From NCBI RefSeq assembly GCF_014490445.1, contig NZ_JACTUZ010000009.1, positions 1 through 64,000 of the forward strand: DNA of 64,000 bases, in the 5' to 3' direction. The position numbers and the translations under genes were made by a program. The notes beneath the pieces were generated by a model. It was not told the DNA's origin, made no database searches, and worked only from the letters and a program-made list of their open reading frames with translations. Of the stretch, positions 52,089 to 61,882 are shown piece after piece. The stretch is from Pseudoroseomonas ludipueritiae. GTDB lineage: Bacteria > Pseudomonadota > Alphaproteobacteria > Acetobacterales > Acetobacteraceae. Position 1 is the stretch's first letter. The number at the start of each line of letters is the position of its first letter.

Positions 52089-53150
52089 ATGCCGCCACCA
52101 CCTCAGCCACGCATGCCTGCCCAGGACGAGCCACGGCCGCATAGCCTCGGCCTCGAGCCCTCCCCAGACGAGAGCCTCCAGAGCTACGTCTTCCGGCTCG
52201 CTCGCAGGCGCCGGACGGAACCGCCCCATGCCTTGGCGATCCGCCTCGGCTGGGCCCGTCTCGCAACCCGGGTGCGGCGCGATGTGGTGGAACGGCTTGC
52301 CCGGGAGGCTCAGGTTCCCCTCAAATCCTTGTTGCCGCTCTGGCGTGGCGACCCAGACAACTCGCACGTCCTGTTCTGGAACCGCAGGCTCCCCGTCAGT
52401 GCCTTGGACTGGCGATCGGGCGCCGGGCGCAAGGTCTGCCCTGAATGCTTGGCTGAGTTCGGGCGGCATCTCGCCGTCTGGGATCTGTCCTTCGTCTCCG
52501 CCTGCCCGATCCATCGCGCGGCGCTTGTGGACACCTGCCTTGCATGCAAGCTCCCGCTCAGCTGGAAAGGAGACGATGTGGCTTGGTGCGGCTGCGCGGC
52601 GGGCGGCGACCTGAGAAGGATTCGGGCGGCGCCAGTCACGCTCGAGCAGGCCCACGCCACCGCCTGCGTCCAAGGCATGCTGGGCGACCCGCGGTTCGCG
52701 TCCGAGGGTGCCGAGGCGCTCGCGCGGCCGCCGTTCCAGAATATGACGCCGGGCCGGGCCGTCGAGTTCCTGGTCCGTCTTGGGCTCGACGCAGTCGCGA
52801 CCCGCCCGCGCCGCCAGCCCTTCGCCTTCGAGCGGCTCGGAGACTACGACGTGCCGCCGCACGAGTCGCTAGCGCGCGCCTTGGCAGCGGTGGGCAACTG
52901 GCCAACCGGGTTCCCCGCCGTCCTGGACCACCTTCGGCGACACCATGTCACAGATGTGGGGGAAGCGACACGACGCGTGACCACGCCGGTCGTACGCTGG
53001 GTGACCCATGTGTCGGGTGGTGGCGGAAAGGAGATCCGGAGGGCGGTGGCGGAGTACAGGCGGGCGACGCGGGCACTGCCTGGATACGTATCGTGGCACG
53101 ACAAGCGGAAGGCCCGGGCGGCGGCCATACGCTCCGACGGCGAGGAGTGA
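52089..53150 (+). CDS. TniQ-family protein (intact)
   Basis: 353 aa from ATG at 52,089 (52,113 is another possibility). The N-terminal TniQ motif SPDESLQSYVFRLARRRR is present, then the zinc module KVCPECLAEFGRHLAVWDLSFVSACPIHRAALVDTC with CLAC and CGC. The C-terminal 150 residues are helical with a basic tail (RALPGYVSWHDKRKARAAAIRSDG). TniQ/TnsD proteins select targets for Tn7-like transposons, but no TnsABC genes are in the window. Divergent from the helicase. Confidence 0.85.
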   Translation: MPPPPQPRMPAQDEPRPHSLGLEPSPDESLQSYVFRLARRRRTEPPHALAIRLGWARLATRVRRDVVERLAREAQVPLKSLLPLWRGDPDNSHVLFWNRRLPVSALDWRSGAGRKVCPECLAEFGRHLAVWDLSFVSACPIHRAALVDTCLACKLPLSWKGDDVAWCGCAAGGDLRRIRAAPVTLEQAHATACVQGMLGDPRFASEGAEALARPPFQNMTPGRAVEFLVRLGLDAVATRPRRQPFAFERLGDYDVPPHESLARALAAVGNWPTGFPAVLDHLRRHHVTDVGEATRRVTTPVVRWVTHVSGGGGKEIRRAVAEYRRATRALPGYVSWHDKRKARAAAIRSDGEE

Positions 53151-53479
53151 ACTGGCGGCGGCTTGTGTTCGTGACGATGCCGCCCGCCTGCCGGGGAAGA
53201 TTGGCCCACCCTCGCTACGTGACCACCGGGACTTGAAGCGGAGCCGCTGCAAAAGCTGGCGCCGGTGACTGCTCCAGGCTGCGTCGGCCGGCATGGCAGC
53301 AAGCACGTTTGTCGGTTCCGTAAATCACTGGAAACTCAAGAAGAAATGCTAGTCTTGGAAATGGCGCACGAACACTCGGCCAGTCCGTTCTTTCTCGCCT
53401 GCCTGTCCAAGGAACCTGAAGGCTCCGTGGGTGCGGAACAAGGACTTAGGGCTGGCCGAGTCTCTCTATAGGAGCGCGG

Positions 53480-53615
53480 TTACACTGATTCGTCGGCGAG
53501 TACCTCGTCAAGCCGCAGCTCCAGTTGCTCCACCTCGCCCGTCAGCCGTTCAGAGGAGCGGCCGAACTGCTCGTGCCGCAGCCGCGCGATCCGCACCCGC
53601 AACGGCGCCGCTGCA
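53480..53615 (-). pseudogene. IS66-family TnpC transposase fragment
   Basis: On the minus strand, RIARLRHEQFGRSSERLTGE followed by VEQLELRLDEVLADES and a TAA matches the N-terminal coiled region of IS66 transposases (the xxLRxxLFGRxSERL motif). Only about 45 codons remain; no start, TnpA/TnpB or terminal repeats found. Confidence 0.6.
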
Positions 53616-53930
53616 TGACGCTGACCACCTCAGTCCGTGAACCGTCCGGCAACGCCCCTATCCTACGCGTAAGGGCGGCAACGGACACCTACCACACCCA
53701 ACAGTTCCGCAGGCCAGCCCAACACCACCCCGCGCCGCAAGGCAGCCGAGAGAAGACGCTGACTCGGCGGAGGCACGCGGGGTTTCGGTTCAGCCAGCCG
53801 CCAGATAGATCGTCCACGGACGCATGGCGGTCCGCTCGCAGCGCCTCACTCCTTTATAGGAAGCCTCGAACCCGAACGACGGCAGCCCCGCCGACAATGA
53901 CAGGCCGACGGGCGGCAAATCATCACAGGG
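53616..53930. other. Noncoding stretch between IS66 remnant and TctC gene
   Basis: Together with 53,151-53,479 this makes nearly 800 bases free of intact genes. Frames are Arg/Pro/Ser-rich and unrecognisable. The region marks the right edge of the TniQ/defence island. Confidence 0.5.
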
Positions 53931-54896
53931 TCAATCTGCCCGCACGTTCGCCTCTTTGATCACACGAGCCCAGCGGCTGCTCTCTTCCGTCATGACGGTG
54001 GTAAGGGCTGCGCCGGTCAAGTCAGCTGCCACCTGCATTCCTTGACTGTCCAGGAACTGACGAACCTCCGGCTGGCCGACCGCGCTCGCGAGGGCGCTAC
54101 GCAGCCTTGCCTGGGTGGGCTCCGGCGTCGCCGCGGCTACCGTCAGCCCGAAGAAGACCGACGCGTCGTAGCCGGGCAGCCCTTGCTCCGCGACGGTTGG
54201 CAGATCGGGCAGCACGGCCGAGCGTTCCAGCGTGGTCACGCCCAGCCCATGCAGGCGCCCGCCCTGGATGTGCGGCAGGGCCGTCAGCACATCGGTGAAG
54301 ACCATGGCGACATGCCCGGCCAGCAGGTCGTTCAGTGCCGGACCAGTGCCCTTGTACGGGATGTGCTCGATTGTGGTGCCCGCCATCCGGTTGAACAACG
54401 CTCCGGCCAGATGCGAGGAGGCGCCATTGCCGGAGGAGCCAAAGGACAGCCTCTCCTTCTTCGCCAGCGCCACCAGCTCGGGCACGCTGCGCGCCGGAAC
54501 CTTGGCATTCACCGTCAGGACGTTGGGAATACGTCCCAGCGGTGCAATCGGCGCGAAATCCTTGACGGGATCATAAGCCTGATCCGGGTACAGCATCCGG
54601 TTGATGGCCAAGGGGCCGGAGGTGCCAAAGAGGATGGTCTGCCCATCCGGCGCGCTGCGGGCGACGAACTCGGCGCCAATATTACCACCGGCGCCGGGCC
54701 GGTTCTCGACCACGACGACCTGCCCCAATGGCTTACCCAAGCCGAGGGCGAGACGCCGGGCGATCAGGTCGGTAGGCCCGCCGGGTGCGAAGGGCACGAT
54801 CAGCAGCACCGGCCTGCCGCCAGACTGCGCCAGAGCGGGCCGGGCCAGGCCGCCCGCCGCGGCGATGGCCAGGATGGAACGCCGGGTCATCTTCAT
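53931..54896 (-). CDS. TctC/Bug-family tripartite tricarboxylate transporter receptor
   Basis: 321 aa. Signal peptide MKMTRRSILAIAAAGGLARPALAQ; core [54 protein letters not shown] and IPYKGTGPALNDLLAGHVAMVF. The start overlaps the stop of the upstream acyl-CoA dehydrogenase gene (minus-strand ATGA), so the two are co-translated. Periplasmic receptor for a carboxylate, probably the acid degraded via the acyl-CoA dehydrogenase. Confidence 0.9.
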   Translation of the reverse strand: MKMTRRSILAIAAAGGLARPALAQSGGRPVLLIVPFAPGGPTDLIARRLALGLGKPLGQVVVVENRPGAGGNIGAEFVARSAPDGQTILFGTSGPLAINRMLYPDQAYDPVKDFAPIAPLGRIPNVLTVNAKVPARSVPELVALAKKERLSFGSSGNGASSHLAGALFNRMAGTTIEHIPYKGTGPALNDLLAGHVAMVFTDVLTALPHIQGGRLHGLGVTTLERSAVLPDLPTVAEQGLPGYDASVFFGLTVAAATPEPTQARLRSALASAVGQPEVRQFLDSQGMQVAADLTGAALTTVMTEESSRWARVIKEANVRAD

Positions 54897-56590
54897 GCGA
54901 CCTCTCCCTGCCCGATGCCGGGATCTTCCAGCAGGTCCCGCAGATCGGTCTCCTCGGGCTCCAGCGGGTCGCGCGGCAGCACGCGGTGCCGCAGCACCAG
55001 CCGGGCCAGGGCCAGCCGCCGCGGCGCGCCGAGGCGTGCCGCCTCCCAGGCCATGGCCGCCGCCGAGGTCAGGTGGTACAGCGCCGAGGCCGCCTGCCGG
55101 GCCTGTGCCGGATCAAGCTGTGCCCTCTCCACCAGGGCCAAGGCACGCTCCAGGGCGGAGTTCAACTCAGGCAGGGCGGCGCCGTTGCCAAGCAGACCCT
55201 GGATATGGGACCGCAGCACCGGCAGGGAGCCTTCCCGGGCAGCGGCGCGCAGCACGTCAAGCGCCACGATGTTGCTGGTGCCCTCCCAGATGCTGCCGAG
55301 ATGGCTGTCGCGCAGCAGCCGGGCGTCCGACCATTCCTCGATGTAGCCGCAGCCGCCGCGCACCTCCATCGCATCGCCGGTAACCCTGCGGGCATCCCGG
55401 CAGGCGCGGAACTTCAGCAGCGGGGTCAGGATACGCAGCAGGGCACAGGCCCCCTCCTCTCCCGCATCGGCGCGGCGCAGCGCCTCGGCGGTCTGGAAGA
55501 CCATGCTGCGGGCCTGCTCGGTCGGCACCAGCATCTTGGCCAGTTGGCGCTGCATCAGCGGCATCTCAACCAAACGCTTGCCGAAGGCCAGGCGGCGATG
55601 CGCGATGAACAGCGCCTCGGTGGTTGCCCGCCGCATCATGCCCGCGGCGCGGACACCGTTGGAGAGGCGTGAGTTGTTCACCATGTCGGCCATTTGCCGG
55701 AAGCCCGCCTCCGGATCGCCCACCAGCCAGGCGATGGCGCCGTTCATCGTCACCTCGCCCGAGGCCATGGAACGGGTACCCAGCTTGTCCTTCAGCCGCA
55801 CGATGCGGTGGTGGTTCGGCGTCCCGTCCGGAAGCTGGCGCGGCAAAAGGAATAGCGAGACGCCCTTCAGCCCCGGCGGGCCGCCTTCACGCCGCGCCAG
55901 CACCATGGCGAGCCCGGCATCGGGGTTGGAGCAGAACCACTTGTCGCCGGAGAGCGACCAGCTGCCATCCTCGCGCGGCGAGGCCGTCACCACCGTAGCG
56001 GCGATGTCCGAGCCAGCGCCCTGCTCGGTCATGAACATCGCGCCCTGATTCAGCGCGTCCAGGTCCTGGCTGGTCAGCGCAGGCAGGTAGCGGCCCACCA
56101 GGGCCGGGTCGCCAAATTTGCGCAGGGTGCGGGTGAGGCTGTCGGTCATGCTGACGGGGCAGCAGAGCCCGAACTCCGCCTGCACGAAGAGGTAGGTCAG
56201 CAGGTACTTGGCCGCCGGAGGCATGGGCGCTTCCCAGCCCAGCACGCCGCCGCGATGCGACAAGGCGGCCAGGCCGAACTCTCCGAAGGCCAGCCGCTCC
56301 ATGCTCCGGTAGGCCGGATGGAAATCGATCGATTGCAGATCCTCGCCGCGGCGCGTCCGGTGCCGCAACTGCGGCGGGTTGCGGTCGGCCTGGTGAGCCA
56401 GGGAGTCCAGCTCGCCGCCTGCCAGCTGTCCGAGCCGGTCCAGATGCGGCGCCAGGTGCGCCGCCAGATCGGGCGGCAGGTAGAGGCTCGCCAGCCGGGC
56501 CAGCTCAGGGTCCGCGCGGTACAGGTTCAGTCCCTGGCTGTCGGGAATGGCGGCCGCGCCCGAGGGCGGTCCTGGGGGACGGATATGCAT
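54893..56590 (-). CDS. Acyl-CoA dehydrogenase, AidB-like
   Basis: 565 aa. N-terminal extension typical of the AidB group (LNLYRADPELARLASLYLP), FAD-binding core AMFMTEQGAGSDIAATVVTA and SLSGDKWFCSNPDAGLAMVLA, and C-terminal RVTGDAMEVRGGCGYIEEWSDARLLRDSHLGSIWEGTSNIVALDVLRA. Flavoprotein of the alkylation-response or isovaleryl-CoA dehydrogenase kind; the gene pairing suggests catabolism. Divergent from a LysR gene with a perfect palindrome between them. Confidence 0.9.
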   Translation of the reverse strand: MHIRPPGPPSGAAAIPDSQGLNLYRADPELARLASLYLPPDLAAHLAPHLDRLGQLAGGELDSLAHQADRNPPQLRHRTRRGEDLQSIDFHPAYRSMERLAFGEFGLAALSHRGGVLGWEAPMPPAAKYLLTYLFVQAEFGLCCPVSMTDSLTRTLRKFGDPALVGRYLPALTSQDLDALNQGAMFMTEQGAGSDIAATVVTASPREDGSWSLSGDKWFCSNPDAGLAMVLARREGGPPGLKGVSLFLLPRQLPDGTPNHHRIVRLKDKLGTRSMASGEVTMNGAIAWLVGDPEAGFRQMADMVNNSRLSNGVRAAGMMRRATTEALFIAHRRLAFGKRLVEMPLMQRQLAKMLVPTEQARSMVFQTAEALRRADAGEEGACALLRILTPLLKFRACRDARRVTGDAMEVRGGCGYIEEWSDARLLRDSHLGSIWEGTSNIVALDVLRAAAREGSLPVLRSHIQGLLGNGAALPELNSALERALALVERAQLDPAQARQAASALYHLTSAAAMAWEAARLGAPRRLALARLVLRHRVLPRDPLEPEETDLRDLLEDPGIGQGEVA

Positions 56591-56670
56591 GCGCTTCCTC
56601 CGCGGTCTTTTTCTGCGGGGGAGGCTCGCCGCTTCGGGGAAGCTCTGCCAATCGATTTCTTTGGATGGGG

Positions 56671-56689
56671 CGTTGAGCTAGGCTCAACG
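56671..56689. promoter_or_regulatory. Perfect palindrome with LysR T-N11-A pattern
   Basis: CGTTGAGC-TAG-GCTCAACG, 8-3-8, in the 102-base gap between the divergent acyl-CoA dehydrogenase and LysR genes, ending three bases before the LysR ATG. It likely serves as autorepression site and as operator for the acyl-CoA dehydrogenase/TctC unit. Confidence 0.65.
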
Positions 56690-56692
56690 CCC

Positions 56693-57577
56693 ATGAGCTA
56701 CCGGCGCCTTCCCTCCCTGGCCGCACTGCGGAGCTTCGAGGCGGCCGCGCGCCACCTGAGCGTGACCCGGGCTGCGAACGAGCTGGCCATCACGCCCGGC
56801 GCCGTCAGCCGCGGGGTGCGCCAGCTGGAGCAGGAACTTGGCACCAGCTTGTTCCTGCGCGGCGCTACGGGGCTTACGCTCACGCCTGCTGGCGAGACGC
56901 TCCTCGAAGCTGCCGGGGAAGCGTTCGACCGCCTCGTGGCCGGGGTGAATAGCCTAAGGCCCACCGGGGCAAGGCGGCTGACCCTTGGGGTTTATGCGCT
57001 TTTCGCCAGCCGCTGGCTGATCCCACGATGGCATCGGCTGCGGGAGCGGCATCCGGATCTGGAGATCGACCTGCAGACATGCGCCGACCCGGCCGCCATG
57101 GTGCCAGGCCGCTTCGACGCGGCCATCGCCGTGACCGATGGGCGGCCTCGTCCGGGCCTTGCGATGCAGAGGCTGGTGCCCATCGAGATGATGCCGGTCT
57201 GCTCACCGGCCCTGGCTGAGGGCTTTGACTGGCGGCGCGTGACCTTGCTGCATTCGCGCCAGCGGCCGGAAGACTGGGCCCGCTGGCTGTCGGCGGCCGG
57301 GATTGGAGGTCGTGATCCCCATGCCGGGCTGTTCTTCGAAAGCATCGCCCTCGCCATCGACGCGGCCGCCGAGGGGCTGGGGGTGGCCCTGGCCATCCGG
57401 TCACTGGCCGGCGCGGATGTTGCGACGGGCCGGGTTGCGGTGCCACACCCTTTCCTTCGGCCAACCACCCGGGCTTTCACCCTCTTGCATGAGGGCAGCC
57501 GCCAAGCCGAGCCGGAACTTAGGGCACTCCGTGACTGGCTGCTGGAGGAGGCTGCAACGCCCTCGTGGCAACACTGA
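56693..57577 (+). CDS. LysR-family regulator, GcvA-like
   Basis: 294 aa from ATG at 56,693; the frame opens far upstream inside the acyl-CoA dehydrogenase gene, so this start is clear from the domain. DNA-binding N-terminus RLPSLAALRSFEAAARHLSVTRAANELAITPGAVSRGVRQLEQELG is typical of the GcvA/AmpR subgroup; LTLGVYALFASRWLIPRWHRL opens the effector domain. Divergent from the acyl-CoA dehydrogenase gene. A strong hairpin follows its stop. Confidence 0.9.
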   Translation: MSYRRLPSLAALRSFEAAARHLSVTRAANELAITPGAVSRGVRQLEQELGTSLFLRGATGLTLTPAGETLLEAAGEAFDRLVAGVNSLRPTGARRLTLGVYALFASRWLIPRWHRLRERHPDLEIDLQTCADPAAMVPGRFDAAIAVTDGRPRPGLAMQRLVPIEMMPVCSPALAEGFDWRRVTLLHSRQRPEDWARWLSAAGIGGRDPHAGLFFESIALAIDAAAEGLGVALAIRSLAGADVATGRVAVPHPFLRPTTRAFTLLHEGSRQAEPELRALRDWLLEEAATPSWQH

Positions 57578-57606
57578 CATCGGTCCTTCATTCTTCCGGC
57601 GCCGCG

Positions 57607-57630
57607 CAGGCGAGTTCTTGAACTCGCCTG
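57607..57630. terminator. Perfect 10-bp hairpin after LysR gene
   Basis: CAGGCGAGTT (57,607-57,616) pairs with AACTCGCCTG (57,621-57,630) around CTTG, 29 bases after the LysR stop; TTCCTGT follows. Likely terminator, perhaps serving the convergent TctC operon as well. Confidence 0.7.
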
Positions 57631-57811
57631 TTCCTGTCAGCACAGTGCCAGGGTGCGCACGCAGCCGTAAGCTACGCTCCCCGCCGGAATCCTAAGCGAG
57701 GCCAGCGAATCTTGAAGGTAGCACCTGAGTGCTTCCATGCAGCCGCCCGAACCGGTCGGGGTGTTGCAGCCGAAGATCAGCGCCGGACCGAGCTTACGGT
57801 GGGGGTGCAGG

Positions 57812-58783
57812 TCATTGCGGCTCGATGCCTGCGGTGCGCACGAAGCCACCCCACCGCTGCAACTCAGCATTCAGCAGCGTCGACCATTGCTGTGCCGTTC
57901 CGCCAGCCACCTGGAAGCCCTGCTCCGCCAGGCGTTTTTGAAGAATCGGCTGAGCGAGGGCAGCCTGCAAGGCCTTGCCGATCTTCCCTCCCAGATCGGT
58001 TGGCAGGCCTGTCGGGCCGGAGAGGCCGAACCAGATGTTCATCTCGAAGCCCGGCACGGCCGTGGCAATGGCAGGCACCTCAGGAGCGAGGCCGTATGGC
58101 TCGCGCGAGGTGACGCCGATCGCTCTGACCTTGCCGTCGCGGGCCTGCGTCAACCCATTGCTGAAGTCTGTGAAGGTGGCGCTCACCCGGCCGGTCATCA
58201 CGTCGGTGAGTGCTTCGGGGCCGCCGCGATACGGGATTCCGAGCAGATCCACGCCGGTCTCCTTGGCCAGGACGGCGGCCGCGATCTGCGCACTGTTGTT
58301 CCCGTAGCTGTAGGTGAGGTCGCCACGCTTGCGCGCGAGCTCCAAGAACTCTGGCAAGGTATGCGCCGGGAGCGAGGGATCGATCACCAGCAAGTAAGGG
58401 CACTCGCAGATCTGGCCGATCGGCACGAAATCCTTGATTGGATCGTAGGGCAGGCGCCGCAGGAGATGCGGGTTGAGGGCGGCAGTCGTCGGTGTGACCA
58501 TCAGGAGCGTACTGCCGTCCGGCGGGGCACCGGCAACCGCCATGGTGCCCACAACCCCGCTGCCACCCGGTTTGTTGTCCACGACAATCGCTTTGCCCAC
58601 GACTTGCGACAGCGTGTCAGCGACGATCCGCGCCACCACGTCCGTGACGCTCCCAGGCGTGAAGGGCACAACCAAGCGGACGGTCCGGTCCGGCCAGTCC
58701 GCGCGGGCGCTCCGGGCCCCTGCGAGCGAGGCGATAAGCGCCGGAACCGCCAGAAGCGCCTGGCGCCGAGACAACGGTGCCAT
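57812..58783 (-). CDS. TctC/Bug-family tripartite tricarboxylate transporter receptor
   Basis: 323 aa. Signal peptide LSRRQALLAVPALIASLAGARSARA; core PDRTVRLVVPFTPGSVTDVVARIVA, VVDNKPGGSGVVGTMAVAGAPPDGSTLLMV and IPYRGGPEALTDVMTGRVSATF. Last gene of a three-gene minus-strand operon after a CoA transferase and an enoyl-CoA hydratase; only two bases separate it from the hydratase stop. Confidence 0.9.
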   Translation of the reverse strand: MAPLSRRQALLAVPALIASLAGARSARADWPDRTVRLVVPFTPGSVTDVVARIVADTLSQVVGKAIVVDNKPGGSGVVGTMAVAGAPPDGSTLLMVTPTTAALNPHLLRRLPYDPIKDFVPIGQICECPYLLVIDPSLPAHTLPEFLELARKRGDLTYSYGNNSAQIAAAVLAKETGVDLLGIPYRGGPEALTDVMTGRVSATFTDFSNGLTQARDGKVRAIGVTSREPYGLAPEVPAIATAVPGFEMNIWFGLSGPTGLPTDLGGKIGKALQAALAQPILQKRLAEQGFQVAGGTAQQWSTLLNAELQRWGGFVRTAGIEPQ

Positions 58784-58785
58784 GG

Positions 58786-59571
58786 TCAGACGGCCTCCAT
58801 GCGGCGCTTTGCCTTCTCGTCCAGGAATGCCTGCATGGCCCGCTGGGGCTCACCGGTGTTGAAGGCCTGCCCGAATGCCGAGACGCTGACCTCGATCGCG
58901 CCGGAGAGAGGCAGTTCGTCCCACTCCCTCATTAACGCCTTCTGCGCCGTGATGACGGCGGGCCCGCACTCCAGGATAGGGGCCACCTCCCGGAGCACGG
59001 CCGAATCCAGCCCATCCTCCCCGGCGACGGCGTCCACCAGGCCCCACTGCAGCGCGGTGGCGGCGTCGATGGTGGCGCCCGTCAGGATCATGCGGCGGGC
59101 CCGCGCCATGCCGATGAGGCGCGGCATGAGGGCGGCATGGATAACGGACGGGATACCGACCTTCACTTCCGGCATGGCGAACTGGGCGGAAGGCGCCGCC
59201 ACCCGCATGTCGCAGGACATGGCGAGCTCCAGTCCGCCACCGAGGCACCAACCCTGGATGCGCGCCACCACCGGGGCGGGGAAGCGCCGCACCGCCTCAC
59301 AGAGCTCGCTTAACTTGCGAATGAACTGCTCCCCACTCCTTGGGTCCAGCCGCGCCATCTCGCCGATGTCGGCGCCACCGATAAAGCTGCGGTCACCGCA
59401 ACTGGCCAACACGAGGGCGCGCAGCGTGGAATCCTGTGCAAGTTCACGGATGCCTTCGGTGAGGGCCAGGATCACCGGCGTGGAAAGGATGTTCGCCTTC
59501 CCGGCGTTGGTGATGGTGAGGCGCAGGACGCCGTCGGCGATCCGCTCCACGGAACAGTGCTCGTTGAGCAT
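58786..59571 (-). CDS. Enoyl-CoA hydratase/isomerase family protein
   Basis: 261 aa from ATG at 59,571 (MLNEHCSVERI, GGGAGACG upstream); an ATG at 59,604 that overlaps the previous stop would add 11 residues. Crotonase motifs: LVLASCGDRSFIGGADIGEM and oxyanion-hole ARIQGWCLGGGLELAMSCDMRVAA, then PEVKVGIPSVIHAALMPRLIG, where the second catalytic Glu position is Ser/Val rather than Glu. So hydratase, isomerase or hydrolase activity is open. Middle gene of the operon. Confidence 0.88.
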   Translation of the reverse strand: MLNEHCSVERIADGVLRLTITNAGKANILSTPVILALTEGIRELAQDSTLRALVLASCGDRSFIGGADIGEMARLDPRSGEQFIRKLSELCEAVRRFPAPVVARIQGWCLGGGLELAMSCDMRVAAPSAQFAMPEVKVGIPSVIHAALMPRLIGMARARRMILTGATIDAATALQWGLVDAVAGEDGLDSAVLREVAPILECGPAVITAQKALMREWDELPLSGAIEVSVSAFGQAFNTGEPQRAMQAFLDEKAKRRMEAV

Positions 59572-59600
59572 CTTCGTTTCGTCTCCCTTGGAAGTCTTTC

Positions 59601-60815
59601 TCATGCCACCGCGCCCAGCGCGCGCAGCTTGCCGATCTCGGCCGCCGTGAGCCCGATCTCCCCCAGCACCGCATCCGTGTGTTCGCCCAGGACCGGGGGC
59701 GGCGCCGCACGGGCAGCCTCGTCGCCGGTCAGCATCGGGTTGCGGACCTGGGGAATGCCGCCGAAGCTTGGATGCTGGACGGTGTGCAGCATCTGCCGGT
59801 GCCGCACCTGCTCGTCAGCGAAAACCTCGTCGAGGGCACGGATGGGTCCCCAGGGGACGCCGTTGGCCTCGAAGGCTGCTCCCCATTCGTCCCGGTCGCG
59901 TTCTCGGAGGATCGACGTCACCTCCTGTCGCAACATGGGCAGGTTCTCGATGCGGCCCGAGTTGAGGCGGAAGCGTTCGTCCCGGGCCAGCTCCTTGCGG
60001 CCCGCGACCTGGCAGAACCGCTCGAACTGCGCGTCATTGCCGATGGCGAGGATCAGGTGGCCGTCCCGGCACGGGAAGACCTCGTATGGGGCGCAGTTCG
60101 GATGCGCGTTGCCGCTGCGGGGCGGTGACTTGCCGGAGAGCAGGTAGTTCATGTTCTGGTTCGCGTTCAGTGCGACCGCCACGTCCAGCAGGGCCATGTC
60201 GATGTGCCGCCCGACGCCGTCGCGCCCGCGCTCGATCAACGCCGCCAGCACGGCGGTGGTGGCGTACATGCCGGTCATGAGGTCGTTGATGGCGACGCCG
60301 GTGCGCAGCGGACCGGCGCCTGGCTGGCCATCGGGGACGCCGGTGTAGCTCATCAGCCCGGCCATCCCTTGGAAGACGTAGTCGTAGCCCGGGCGGGACG
60401 CCAAGGGCCCGTCCTGACCGAAGCCAGTGATGGACAGGTAAATCAGCTTCGGATTGAGCGCCCTCAGTTCATCCGCGCCAAGGCCGTACTTGCGCAGCGA
60501 GCCCGCCTTGAAGTTCTCCACGACAACGTCCGCTCGAGCGGCGAGGCTCCGGACGACTTCCTGCCCCTCGGGGCAGGAGAAGTCCACCACGATGGACCGC
60601 TTGCCACGGTTGCAGGACAGGAAGTACCCGGAGAGCCGCTCCTGCCGCTCATTGATGAGGTAAGGCGGCCCCCATCCCCGCGTGTCGTCGCCGGGACCCG
60701 GCCCCTCGACCTTGGTGACCTCCGCTCCGAGATCGGCCAAGTTCTGGGTGCACCATGGACCGGCGAGGATCCGAGAAAGATCGAGAACCTTGATGCCCTT
60801 CAGTGCCACATTCAC
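59601..60815 (-). CDS. CaiB/BaiF family III CoA transferase
   Basis: 404 aa from GTG at 60,815 (GGGAGCG upstream); the frame extends to 61,361, but those residues are the antisense of pseudogenes and not family-like. N-terminus ALKGIKVLDLSRILAGPWCTQNLADLGAEVTKVEGPGPGDD, DVVVENFKAGSLRKYGLG and catalytic Asp in VAINDLMTGMYATTAV. Heads the operon with the enoyl-CoA hydratase and TctC receptor: receptor binds an acid, transferase makes the CoA ester, hydratase converts it. Confidence 0.9.
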   Translation of the reverse strand: MNVALKGIKVLDLSRILAGPWCTQNLADLGAEVTKVEGPGPGDDTRGWGPPYLINERQERLSGYFLSCNRGKRSIVVDFSCPEGQEVVRSLAARADVVVENFKAGSLRKYGLGADELRALNPKLIYLSITGFGQDGPLASRPGYDYVFQGMAGLMSYTGVPDGQPGAGPLRTGVAINDLMTGMYATTAVLAALIERGRDGVGRHIDMALLDVAVALNANQNMNYLLSGKSPPRSGNAHPNCAPYEVFPCRDGHLILAIGNDAQFERFCQVAGRKELARDERFRLNSGRIENLPMLRQEVTSILRERDRDEWGAAFEANGVPWGPIRALDEVFADEQVRHRQMLHTVQHPSFGGIPQVRNPMLTGDEAARAAPPPVLGEHTDAVLGEIGLTAAEIGKLRALGAVA

Positions 60816-60937
60816 TGCGACGCTCGCTCCCGTACCCTGCTTATCTTCTCCCCGATGGTTTGGCGCGCCAGCTCCGGGCAGGCCATGCCAAAGAGCCAAA
60901 GTGAGAGTTGGCCTGGGCCAAAGGGATCGCGGCCTTC

Positions 60938-61812
<875 letters not shown>

Positions 61813-61882
61813 TCTGGCCCGTGCTTCTGCTTTCTGTCATGTTCCCCTGGCGTGACTATGGCTTGTGCCGGGAGGGATTGCG

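Noticed and set aside
54042-55346. 434-codon plus-strand frame across TctC and acyl-CoA dehydrogenase genes
   Set aside because: Shadow frame; both minus-strand genes are clear family members.
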